From positions 1-11,785 of the forward strand of contig NZ_JOAI01000088.1 of NCBI RefSeq assembly GCF_000717715.1: DNA of 11,785 bases. Direction: 5' to 3'. Of the stretch, positions 1 to 6,512 are shown in pieces; position 1 is the stretch's first letter, and the number at the start of each line of letters is the position of its first letter. Origin of the DNA: Streptomyces sp. NRRL B-24484 (GTDB lineage: Bacteria; Actinomycetota; Actinomycetes; Streptomycetales; Streptomycetaceae). Made by a program: the position numbers and the translations under genes. Under the pieces are notes generated by a model. The model had not been told where the DNA came from, made no database searches, and worked only from the letters and a program-made list of their open reading frames with translations.

Positions 1-30
1 GGTGGGGGTGGGGGTGGGGGTGGGGGTGGG
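1..30. repeat. G-rich hexanucleotide tandem repeat
   Basis: About four and a half copies of the unit GGGGGT run from the window edge. The plus strand has five G-tracts in a row separated by single T residues, which is G-quadruplex-capable. The minus strand, in the direction of the lanthipeptide genes, carries ACCCCC repeats. The array lies downstream of the precursor gene, where an exporter gene would be expected next. It could extend beyond the window, and length variation is plausible but not visible here. Confidence 0.85.
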
Positions 31-41
31 CGGGAACGACT

Positions 42-75
42 GCCGGGCCCCGGCCGGGTTCGGCCGGGGCCCGGC
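42..75 (-). terminator. Perfect 14-bp hairpin downstream of lanthipeptide precursor
   Basis: Arms 42-55 and 62-75 are perfectly complementary, almost all G and C, with a 6-base loop (56-61). No T-run follows, as is common for actinobacterial terminators. It lies 84 bases beyond the precursor stop codon and is the second hairpin a minus-strand transcript would meet. It could act as a terminator, or as an attenuator that lets the precursor be made in excess over downstream exporter genes (inference). Confidence 0.6.
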
Positions 76-89
76 ATCGCCGCGGGCGG

Positions 90-113
90 CCGGCCCGGAT
101 CGCTCCGGGCCGG
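90..113 (-). terminator. 10-bp hairpin just after lanthipeptide precursor
   Basis: Arms 90-99 and 104-113 pair perfectly around a 4-base loop (100-103). It begins 46 bases after the precursor stop. Together with the hairpin at 42-75 it forms a tandem pair, suggesting partial or full termination after the precursor gene or 3'-end stabilisation of its mRNA. Confidence 0.6.
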
Positions 114-158
114 GGCTGCGGGGGTGTCGACCGCCGGAGGGGCCGGTCGACCTGCCGC

Positions 159-284
159 TCAGAGGCAGAGCAGCGTGCTCACCGTGCTGTTGGTGCAGTT
201 GACGGCGCTCAGCGAGCTGAGGACCGAGCGGAACTCGAAGGTCTCCTCGGACGTCTCCAGCGCCTGCAGGCTCAGGATCGACAT
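159..284 (-). CDS. amfS: SapB/AmfS-type class III lanthipeptide precursor
   Basis: This 41-residue peptide is the likely substrate of the LanKC synthetase encoded just upstream. The leader holds the class III recognition motif LQ-x-LE (residues 6-10), then an acidic stretch (ETSEETFE). The core ends with two motifs of the form Ser-x-x-Ser-x-x-x-Cys: S23/S26/C30 and S33/S36/C40, separated by two residues and followed by one terminal residue. That geometry is the same as in Streptomyces SapB (RamS), although the core residues differ. Each motif can give a labionin, or a lanthionine plus dehydroalanine. Mature SapB-like peptides are extracellular surfactants that help aerial hyphae form. The ATG at 284 follows a strong AAGGAGG site at a short spacing. 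A 152-base gap separates it from the synthetase stop, so co-transcription is likely. The leader cleavage site is unknown; analogy with SapB puts it near residue 20. No protease or exporter is visible in the window. Confidence 0.9.
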   Translation of the reverse strand: MSILSLQALETSEETFEFRSVLSSLSAVNCTNSTVSTLLCL

Positions 285-361
285 GGCCCCTCCTTGGGGT
301 TTCGGTGGGTTTCCCGGCGTTCGCCGGAACTCGTGGGCGGCGGGTGCTTCCCGGCCGCGGG

Positions 362-415
362 GCGGCGGGCGGTGGTTCCCGCCGCGGGGTGGCCGCCGGC
401 GGCACGGGTCCGTGC
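362..415 (-). other. Paired hairpins in the synthetase-precursor gap
   Basis: Two short stem-loops lie in the 152-base gap. Arms 362-369 and 378-385 pair over 8 bp, and arms 402-406 and 411-415 pair over 5 bp. The second lies about 20 bases after the synthetase stop. They could be RNA-processing or stability elements that raise precursor mRNA relative to synthetase mRNA (inference). High G+C makes chance hairpins common. Confidence 0.35.
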
Positions 416-436
416 TGCGGGGCCGGGTGGGGGTTG

Positions 437-3229
437 TCAGAGGCCGGCGGCGTCCGGGCGCATCTGCGCGGCCCGCGGGCCGGGCCAGAACGGCAGGGCG
501 GGCGTGGCGCCGTGGACGGCCGCGAGGGCGGCGAGGACACCGGCCGTGCCGGTCGCCAGGTCCATCGACAGGCGCAGCAGCTGTTCGCCGGGGAAGGCGG
601 GCCGGCCGTGGTACGGGATGGCGTGCCAGGCCAGCCGCCGGACGTGGCGCCGGATCGGCTCGGTGTGCGCCGCTCGGTCGCCCTGCAGCAGTGCCAGCAG
701 GGCAATCAGGCCGGCGCGTCCGTTGAACAGGCCGGACTGGACGATGAACTCGGGTTCGGCGGCGGCGCGGATCGGCGCCAGGTGCACGCCGAGCGGGGAG
801 TTCGGCCGGTGCCGCAGGTAGGCGTGGAGGACGGCGGCGATGCCGGCGCTGCCGGACTCCAGGTAGGGCAGGACGCGGGTGCCGTCGTCGACCTGGAGGG
901 TGCCGTCCTCGGCGGTCACGCAGCGCGACAGGTCGCGTGCCAGGGCGGTGCCGGCCAGGTCGAGCAGGGCGCTGTCGCCGGTGGCCCGGTGCAGGTGCAG
1001 CAGGAGCAGCGCGGTGCCGGTGGCGCCGTGCAGGAGGCCGGCCCGGGAGCCGGGCGGTGCGGTGGCGGCGTCGGGCCCGGTGAGGCCGAGCCGGTCGACG
1101 GCGCGTTCGGCGGTGTCGAGGGCGGTGTCGCGCAGGGCGCGGTCGCCGGTGGTGTCGGCGAAGTGGAGCTGGGTCAGGCCGATCCCGGCGAGGCCGCCGG
1201 AGAGGTCGGGGCCGGGCGCGTCGGGGTCGTCCTTGCGGAGCCGGTCGAACAGGTCGAGGGCCTGCTGGGGCCGGCCGAGCCGGTCCAGGACGTAGGCGAC
1301 GCCGTGGGCGCCGATGAACAGTCCCGGCCGGCACGGTTCGCGGGTCACCGCCGCGGTCAGCCATCCGAGGTGTTCCGGGTCGACACCGGCGCCGCTGGTG
1401 TGCAGGGCCCACAGCACGCCGGCCGCGCCGTAGGACAGTCCGAGGCCGTCGTGGGTGAACTGGCCCGGGTCGCCCGGGAAGAGCCGGTCGGTGCGGTCGG
1501 GGGTGGCGCTCGCCGCGATCGCGGCGGCGAGTGCGTCGCGCAGCTGCGGCCACCGTGCGGGGTCCCCGTCGAGCAGGGCGTCGAGGTCCGTCGCGGGCCC
1601 GGACACGGCCGGCTCCGGCGAACCCGACCCGGGCGTAACCGGCTCCGGCGCACCCGGCCCGGACACGGCCGGCTCCGGCGAACCCGGCCCGGGCGTGGCC
1701 GGCTCCGGCGAACCCGGCCCGGACACGGCCGGCTCCGGCGAACCCGGCCCGGGCGTGGCCGGCTGCGGTCTGAGCGCCCCGGACCCGGCCGGCTCTGCCG
1801 ACCCTGCCGGCGGGGTGGGCGCAGCCGGTTCTGCCTGCGGGGTCTGCGGGGCGGGTGGGAGGTGCGGTGGGAGGGCGAACCGTGTGCGGGCCGCGCGGGC
1901 GAGGGCCTCGCCCTTGCCGGGGCTGAGCGTGGTCAGGGGCAGCAGCGGCATGAACATCCACAGCCGCAGTGCGTCCAGCGCGTACGCGTCCACGGCGGGG
2001 CCGTCGAGGCCGGCGGGTGCGGCGAAGCCGGCGGCGCCGAGCGCCGGGCGTCTGAAGTCGTCGACGGGTGAGGCGAGTTCGAAGTCGATGAAGGCGACCC
2101 GCCCGTCCGGGCGGACGATCAGGTTGCGCGGGTGGAGGTCGCCGAAGACGATGCCCCGCCGGTGGATGGCGTGCAGGCCGCGTTCGACGCCGGCGAGGAT
2201 GTCGAGGGCCTTGTCCCGGTAGTCGGCGATCGTCGCCTCGTCCGGGTCCGGGTGGACCAGCGGGTAGTTCCGGCCGAACCAGCGGTGCAGCGGCTCGCCG
2301 TCGACGTACTCCTGCACCAGGAAGTGGTGCTCCCAGGCGGTGAGGTGGCCGAGCGCCGCGGGCACTTCGGGCACTGTCTCCAGGCGACGCAGGACCTCGT
2401 ACTCGCGGCGCAGCCGCTCGACGGCGTCCTCGCCGCGCTGGTCCAGACCCGCGTACGGCCGGGCCTCCTTGAGCACCACCTGGTCGCCGCCGGCGGCCGG
2501 GCGGGCCAGGTAGATGCCGCCGCCGTTGGAGAAGTGGAGCGCCTGCTCCACCGTGTACGGGAAGGCGTCCACGCTGGTCCGCCCGGCGTCGGCGAGGGCC
2601 TCGCGGAGCACGGCCGGGACGGGGGCCCACTCGGGGACCTCGAAGACGGCCCGGCGGACATCGGGTCGCAGTCGGCCGTCGGGCTCGCGGAAGGCGAGGA
2701 CCAGTTCGCCGTCGTCGGAGCGGCACAGGAGCTCGACGAAGGCGCCGTAACGCAGGTACAGCGGCCCGTTGCGCCACCGCAGGTCGCTGAGGATGTACGG
2801 GCCGGGTGCGCCGTCCAGGGCCGCGTCGAGTTCGTGCAGACATCGCGTCAGTTCGTCCTCGCCGACCGGGTAGAGCGTGAGGAACTTCCCGCTCGACCCG
2901 CGGGAGGCGTACTTGGCGTTCTGCGTCTGCACCAGTGCCGGACTGCGCAGGAACTTGAAGGCGATCCGGTTGTCGAAGCAGTGGGTCCGCACCAGGTCGA
3001 GGATCCGCGGCGCGTTCTCCAAGGTGGCCGACACGTGGATCTTCCAGCCCTGTTCCGGCAGGACGGTGTCGGTGGGCCGGTAGCCGACCCACACCTCCCG
3101 CACGGTGCGCACCCATCCGAAAGGCGCCGGCTCGCCGGCGGCCGGGAACTCCTCGCGTGCCGCCCAGCGGACGGGTGAGTCGTAGAAGAGCCGGTCGGCG
3201 TAGGAGTAGGCCTCGTAGCGCATGTCCAT
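437..3229 (-). CDS. lanKC: Class III lanthipeptide synthetase (LanKC, RamC/AmfT type)
   Basis: The 930-residue length is typical of RamC/AmfT enzymes. The N-terminal phosphoSer/Thr lyase region has conserved blocks GWKIHVSA (61-68), FKFLRS (91-96) and NAKYASRGSSGKF (104-116). The kinase domain has a glycine loop near 235-240, a VVLK lysine (254), catalytic GDLHPRN (D364, N369) and DFE (D382). The C-terminal cyclase-like domain (about 580-905) has seven Gly-x-x-Gly helical-toroid motifs but lacks the Cys-His-Gly zinc-ligand signature of true LanC, as in class III. It should act in the cytosol, phosphorylating Ser/Thr of the precursor with a nucleotide, eliminating phosphate and forming thioether or labionin rings. 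The start is the ATG at 3229, preceded by GGAG seven bases away; an upstream in-frame GTG (3313) would add 28 unrelated residues. Unusual is the long Pro/Ala/Gly-rich linker (about 452-546) containing 10-residue tandem repeats. Nucleotide preference (class III versus class IV) cannot be read directly, but the missing zinc ligands favour class III. Confidence 0.95.
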   Translation of the reverse strand: MDMRYEAYSYADRLFYDSPVRWAAREEFPAAGEPAPFGWVRTVREVWVGYRPTDTVLPEQGWKIHVSATLENAPRILDLVRTHCFDNRIAFKFLRSPALVQTQNAKYASRGSSGKFLTLYPVGEDELTRCLHELDAALDGAPGPYILSDLRWRNGPLYLRYGAFVELLCRSDDGELVLAFREPDGRLRPDVRRAVFEVPEWAPVPAVLREALADAGRTSVDAFPYTVEQALHFSNGGGIYLARPAAGGDQVVLKEARPYAGLDQRGEDAVERLRREYEVLRRLETVPEVPAALGHLTAWEHHFLVQEYVDGEPLHRWFGRNYPLVHPDPDEATIADYRDKALDILAGVERGLHAIHRRGIVFGDLHPRNLIVRPDGRVAFIDFELASPVDDFRRPALGAAGFAAPAGLDGPAVDAYALDALRLWMFMPLLPLTTLSPGKGEALARAARTRFALPPHLPPAPQTPQAEPAAPTPPAGSAEPAGSGALRPQPATPGPGSPEPAVSGPGSPEPATPGPGSPEPAVSGPGAPEPVTPGSGSPEPAVSGPATDLDALLDGDPARWPQLRDALAAAIAASATPDRTDRLFPGDPGQFTHDGLGLSYGAAGVLWALHTSGAGVDPEHLGWLTAAVTREPCRPGLFIGAHGVAYVLDRLGRPQQALDLFDRLRKDDPDAPGPDLSGGLAGIGLTQLHFADTTGDRALRDTALDTAERAVDRLGLTGPDAATAPPGSRAGLLHGATGTALLLLHLHRATGDSALLDLAGTALARDLSRCVTAEDGTLQVDDGTRVLPYLESGSAGIAAVLHAYLRHRPNSPLGVHLAPIRAAAEPEFIVQSGLFNGRAGLIALLALLQGDRAAHTEPIRRHVRRLAWHAIPYHGRPAFPGEQLLRLSMDLATGTAGVLAALAAVHGATPALPFWPGPRAAQMRPDAAGL
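1601..1764 (-). repeat. Coding 30-bp minisatellite in the LanKC linker
   Basis: Five 30-base units (starts 1601, 1631, 1661, 1691, 1721) plus a partial sixth encode 10-residue repeats such as GSPEPAVSGP and GSPEPATPGP. Two unit types alternate, giving a 60-base higher-order period. The segment is residues about 489-543, between kinase and cyclase domains. Unit length is a multiple of three, so gain or loss of copies keeps the reading frame. Confidence 0.9.
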
Positions 3230-4093
3230 CGGAACTCTCCAAAGGGAGCGGAACGACAGGGGCCGGCGGGTACACCCGCGGCGGGGCACCTGCAGAGGAC
3301 GGACGACGGTCACGGGAGTATGGGCAGTTTCCGGGAAGACGTTTCACCACGGACGAACGCCGTTCTGCGGCGGCCGAGAAGAGTCTGCGGCGCCCCGCTC
3401 GAACGACACAAGATCCTTCAAAATTCTTGGCCGAATATCCCATTTGGCAGACCCGGCGCGGGGGCCGGATCGCAGCTGGAACGCACACCACCGGCCCGGG
3501 CATTCCAACCACTGGATCGAACACCCGAACAATCCCGCCCGCATGGGCCGTATCAGCAGGTGGAGGCGGTTTCAGGCGCTTCCGTATCCGCCGGCGGGCG
3601 GGACGGACGGAACCCGGCAGAAATCAGCAATAACGCCATTCACACACCCGCACCGGGGAATTCGTACACGCCGGCGGCCACCCGGCCGCCCACGACCTGT
3701 CCGAATGTCCACCGGCGCCCGCAGCGCGCACCCCAATACATTCCGTCCACAGCCCCCGATGCCCGCCCGGCGACCGTGCGCCCGTGCGCCCACCACGCGC
3801 CTCGGCATGCCCCGAACCCCCGCGCCCCCGGGACGGCCCGCACCCCGCACCCACCAGGTGCCAGGGTCGCGGGATACGGGGTGCCGGGATGGCGGGATGC
3901 AGGGATGGCGGGATGCAGGGATGGCGGGATGGCGGGGGTCGCGGGGTGCCGGGATGCCGGGTCGCAGGGTCGCAGGGTCGCAGGGTGCCGGGTGTGGGCC
4001 GACCGCCTCCGGCGGCCGTGAGGACCTGCCCGGGCGGGACGGCGCGCGCGTACCCGCCTGCGACCGCCGCCCGGGCTTCCCCCTCCCGCGGTG
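3230..4093. other. Non-coding region upstream of lanKC
   Basis: These 864 bases hold no convincing gene; open frames here have no family-like sequence and overlap on both strands. The region should contain the lanKC promoter. The most promoter-like part is the A/T-rich island at about 3411-3455, roughly 190-220 bases before the lanKC start. I could not assign a sigma-factor consensus or RamR site with confidence. A second A/T-richer patch is at about 3621-3665. The far end (3862-3992) is an octanucleotide tandem array, listed separately. Confidence 0.6.
3862..3992. repeat. Degenerate octanucleotide tandem array
   Basis: About sixteen units of 8 bases (some 7 or 9) follow each other. Variants include CGGGATGG, CGGGATGC, AGGGATGG and CAGGGTCG. 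Identical variants are clustered (for example three CAGGGTCG-like units at 3964-3988), as expected from slippage or unequal exchange. Every unit contributes a GGG run on the plus strand. It lies about 100 bases beyond the 3' end of the DUF4193 gene and about 630 bases upstream of the synthetase start. Confidence 0.85.
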
Positions 4094-4399
4094 TCAGGCC
4101 GCGCAGTCGCGGCAGGCGGGCCGGCCGTCCCGGTCCGTGGCACCGAGCCGGGTGCGGTGGTGGACCAGGAAACAGGTCGCACAGGTGAACTCGTCGTGCT
4201 GCAACGGCACGACCTGGACGGTCAGCTCCTCACCGGACAGGTCCGCGCCCGGAAGCTCCAGCCCCTCGGCGGCCTCCGGGTCGGCGTCGACCACCGGACT
4301 CTGCTTGTCCTCGCGCCGGCCCTTCAAGGCCTCGATGCTGTCGTCGCTGCCGCCGTCGCCGTCACGGGCGTCGCGGGGAGTGTCGTAATCGGTTGCCAC
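4094..4399 (-). CDS. DUF4193 family zinc-ribbon protein
   Basis: This 101-residue acidic protein matches the small DUF4193 family found throughout actinomycetes. It has the family-typical start MATDYDTPR, the central block AAEGLELPGADLS (43-55) and a C-terminal ribbon with C73-x-x-C76 (FTCATCFLVHH) and C96-x-x-C99 (CRDC), probably binding one metal ion. The cellular role of the family is not established, so no function is proposed. The start is the GTG at 4399, with GAGAAGG about 7 bases upstream; the length fits the family. It is oriented like the lanthipeptide genes, but 860 bases separate them, so a shared operon is unlikely. The IS3-family element begins about 180 bases upstream of its start. 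Confidence 0.92.
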   Translation of the reverse strand: MATDYDTPRDARDGDGGSDDSIEALKGRREDKQSPVVDADPEAAEGLELPGADLSGEELTVQVVPLQHDEFTCATCFLVHHRTRLGATDRDGRPACRDCAA

Positions 4400-4510
4400 A
4401 GTGGTGCCTTCTCATCGTCAACGGTCTTCTCACCCGGGCCGACCGATCCACCCGACCGGGCGGCGCAACGCCGCCCCACCAGGTACCGGTGATCAATCAC
4501 TCCCATGGCG

Positions 4511-4582
4511 CACCACCATCCCATCCCACGACCACCCGACACACCAAAACACACCCCACAACCAACCACCACCGAACACCCC
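4511..4582. other. A/C-only strand-asymmetric tract
   Basis: Of 72 bases on the plus strand, only three are G and two are T; the rest are A or C. The complementary strand is correspondingly G/T rich. It sits between the DUF4193 promoter region and the left inverted repeat of the IS3-family element. No gene or known motif is recognised in it. Confidence 0.7.
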
Positions 4583-4611
4583 AGGGGCTTCGCCCTGATG
4601 GGTGGACACGC
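4583..4611 (+). repeat. Left inverted repeat of the IS3-family element
   Basis: It pairs with 5912-5940 at 24 of 29 positions. The inner 11 bases (GGTGGACACGC) are perfect. The outer part includes the small palindrome GGGCTTCGCCC. Confidence 0.75.
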
Positions 4612-4655
4612 TGATACTGGATCTGCTTGATCCGGAGGAAGCGAGAACACCGCCG

Positions 4656-5012
4656 ATGGCGATGAAGGACTACTCGGACGAGTTCAAGGCCGATGCCGTG
4701 GCCCTGTACGAGTCCACGCCCGGGGCGACCTACAAGGACATCGCCGCTGACCTGGGCATCAACAGGGCGACACTGCGTGAGTGGGTGCTGCGGGACCGGG
4801 AACGCCGCGGCATCGCCCCCACCGGCCTCCGAACTGGTGGCACGACCGCGGCCCGGGCAGGGCACCCGGCCGGGTCCGGTGATCCGGAGATGCGGATCCG
4901 GCAGTTGGAGGCCCGGGTGGCCGAGCTTGAGGCGAGCGAGCGGAAGCCGGCCACCGAGCGGGACATCCTGCGCAGGGCGGCCAAGTATTCCGCCGGCGAG
5001 ACGAACTGGTGA
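4656..5012 (+). CDS. IS3-family transposase OrfA (helix-turn-helix and leucine zipper)
   Basis: The 118-residue protein has an N-terminal helix-turn-helix (YSDEFKADAVALYES to LGINRATLREWV, residues about 5-45). A C-terminal coiled coil follows (RIRQLEARVAELEASERK, about 79-97), then the family ending AAKYSAGETNW. In IS3 elements OrfA binds the terminal repeats and multimerises through the zipper. The start is taken as the ATG at 4656 because the protein then begins with the family-typical MKDYSDEF. The nearest purine-rich site (GGAGG at 4634-4638) is rather far upstream. A GTG at 4602 would begin inside the inverted repeat. Its TGA overlaps the GTG of orfB (GTGA), so coupling is likely. I see no A-rich slippery site for the usual -1 frameshift. 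Confidence 0.92.
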   Translation: MAMKDYSDEFKADAVALYESTPGATYKDIAADLGINRATLREWVLRDRERRGIAPTGLRTGGTTAARAGHPAGSGDPEMRIRQLEARVAELEASERKPATERDILRRAAKYSAGETNW

Positions 5013-5902
5013 GCCGCTTCCAGTTCGTCCACGACCACCGGGACACCTATGAGGTGAAGCGGCTGTGCCAGGTGCTGGACGTCAACCGGTCCAGCTACTA
5101 CAAGTGGCTCGGCGGAGCTGGGGCCAGAGCCGCCCGCCGGCGCGAGGACCAGGTTCTGGCGGAGGAGATCCGGCGCATCCACGCCGGCTCCGGGGGGACC
5201 TACGGCTCGCCGAGGGTGACCGCGGAACTGCGCGAGAGCGGAACTCGGGTGAACCACAAGCGGGTCGCACGGGTCATGCGGACGCATGACATCGCCGGCG
5301 TCCGTCTGCGCAGGCGGGTCCGCACCACCGTCCCGGCCCCGGCCGCAACGGTGGTCCCGGACCTGTTCCAACGGGACTTCACCGCCACCGAACCGGGCCG
5401 CAAGTACATGGGCGACATCACGTATCTGCCGTTGGCCGGCGGGGAGTTCCTCTACCTGGCCACCGTCTTGGACTGCTTCAGCCGCAAGGTCGTGGGCTGG
5501 TCGATCGCCGACCACATGCGCACCAGCCTGGTCGCCGACGCGCTGCGGATGGCGGCCCAGATCCGCCGCGGACTGGACGGGGCGGTGTTCCACACCGACC
5601 ACGGGGCGCAATACGGGTCCCGGGCCTTCGCCGACCCGTGCTCTGGCCTGGGTGTCACCCGCTCGATGGGCGCGGTCGGCAGCAGTGCCGACAACGCGGC
5701 CTGCGAGAGCTTCCACGCCTCCCTCAAACGCGAGACGCTCCAAGGCGCCCGCGACTACGGCGACCCCGCCACCTGCAGGAGAACCGTCTTCGCCTGGCTG
5801 GCTCGCTACAACACCCGCCGCCGACCCTCCACCAACGGCCACCTCAGCCCCAACGAGTACGAACGCCGACACCACACCGCTAAGCTCACGCTCGCCGCGT
5901 GA
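5009..5902 (+). CDS. IS3-family transposase OrfB (DDE integrase core)
   Basis: The 297-residue protein has the full rve integrase domain. Catalytic residues are D136 (YMGDITYL), D197 (FHTDHGAQYGS) and E233 (ACESFHASLK), with exactly 35 residues between the second D and E and a Lys seven residues after E, as in IS3 transposases. The N-terminal HTH_21-like region contains YGSPRVTAEL (65-74). The start is the GTG at 5009, overlapping the orfA stop by 4 bases and lying in the -1 frame relative to orfA, which is the normal IS3 arrangement. The ending (NTRRRPSTNGHLSPNEYERR) is intact, so the gene looks full-length and possibly active. Confidence 0.95.
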   Translation: MSRFQFVHDHRDTYEVKRLCQVLDVNRSSYYKWLGGAGARAARRREDQVLAEEIRRIHAGSGGTYGSPRVTAELRESGTRVNHKRVARVMRTHDIAGVRLRRRVRTTVPAPAATVVPDLFQRDFTATEPGRKYMGDITYLPLAGGEFLYLATVLDCFSRKVVGWSIADHMRTSLVADALRMAAQIRRGLDGAVFHTDHGAQYGSRAFADPCSGLGVTRSMGAVGSSADNAACESFHASLKRETLQGARDYGDPATCRRTVFAWLARYNTRRRPSTNGHLSPNEYERRHHTAKLTLAA

Positions 5903-5911
5903 CAGCCAACC

Positions 5912-5940
5912 GCGTGTCCACCATTACGGGCGAAGGCCCT
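5912..5940 (-). repeat. Right inverted repeat of the IS3-family element
   Basis: It is the partner of 4583-4611, beginning 10 bases after the orfB stop codon. The outer part includes the palindrome GGGCGAAGGCCC. The last dozen bases may instead belong to the neighbouring IS5 remnant. Confidence 0.75.
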
Positions 5941-6503
5941 CCGGCCGCAATGCCGAGCCGAGCGCAGGATTGATCGACTCGCAGTCGGTCCGCACCGCTG
6001 ACACCGTGCCCGCGTCGACCAGGGGATTCGACGCCGGCAAGAAGGTTAAAGGCCGCAAGCGGTTCCTGGTCACCGACACGCTCGGCCTGCTGGTGGCCGT
6101 CCATGTGGTTGCCGCGAGCGTTCAAGACCGAGACGGCGGTCGCCGCCCGCTGCAGTGGGCCCGGCTCGACCACCCGCGAATCCAGAAATTCTGGGCGGAC
6201 CAGGGCTTCGCTGGCCGCTTGGTCGACTGGACCACCCAGATCCTCGGCCGTGAGCTGGACATCGTCCGCAAGGACCCCGGCCAGCGTGGCTTCCAAGTCC
6301 AGCCCAAGCGGTGGGCGATCGAGCGCACCTTCTCCTGGCTCACCGCCCACCGCCGCCTCGCCAGGGACTATGAGACAAGCCCAGCCCGATCCGAGACCAT
6401 GATCCGCTGGGCGATGATCGGCATCATGGTCCGCCGACTCACCCGAGGTCGGCCGGCCAGCCGCCCAGGCCCGCGCCCGCTCGTAGGCCCCACAGCCCGA
6501 TAG
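5941..6503 (+). pseudogene. IS5-family transposase, 5'-truncated
   Basis: About 187 residues match the C-terminal catalytic part of IS5-family (ISL2-like) transposases. It has LIDSQSVRTADTV (first D at 5976-5978), FDAGKKVKGRKRFLVTDTLG, WADQGFAG (second D at 6198-6200) and WAIERTFSWLTAHRRLARDYE (E at 6321-6323). The N-terminal region of roughly 90 residues with the DNA-binding part and start codon is missing. Its sequence begins at the right end of the IS3-family element. The frame happens to run back into an unused frame of orfB, giving a longer open frame with no family-like N-terminus. The missing half is not present left of the IS3 element, so a deletion accompanied or followed the insertion (inference). 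The gene is probably inactive. Confidence 0.9.
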
Positions 6504-6512
6504 TTGTCCGAC

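Larger units (their letters stand above)
4583..5940 (+). mobile_element. IS3-family insertion sequence
   Basis: This unit of about 1.36 kb carries orfA and orfB and is bounded by inverted repeats. The repeats have an 11-bp perfect core (4601-4611 and 5912-5922) extending to 29 positions with 24 matches (4583-4611 and 5912-5940). IS3 elements usually end in TG...CA. A TG at 4597 suggests the true left end could be there, with the right end near 5926, so the outer 13 bases on each side may be flank. No clear 3-4 base target duplication is seen with either choice. The right end abuts an IS5-family transposase remnant. Confidence 0.85.

Noticed and set aside
305..2071. Plus-strand 588-codon frame rich in Gly/Val/Arg opposite the synthetase
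   Set aside because: It is antisense to the conserved LanKC frame; its apparent repeats are the reverse of the coding minisatellite.
3411..3455. Specific sigma-factor promoter or RamR site for lanKC
   Set aside because: The island is A/T-rich and plausible, but no consensus could be matched reliably by eye.
159..3524. Minus-strand open frame of 1121 codons covering synthetase and precursor
   Set aside because: Only its last 41 codons are real (the precursor, in frame by chance). The rest is an Arg/Pro-rich shadow of the synthetase in another frame.
3862..3992. CRISPR array
   Set aside because: The repeats are direct, 8 bases long and contiguous, with no spacers and no cas genes nearby.
3222..4388. 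Plus-strand frame of 388 codons with GWRDAGMAG-like repeats
   Set aside because: The repeats come from the octanucleotide array; there is no family-like sequence or ribosome-binding site, and the end is antisense to the DUF4193 gene.
4730..5875. Minus-strand 381-codon frame opposite orfB
   Set aside because: Composition is typical of an antisense shadow, and the plus-strand DDE transposase is unambiguous.
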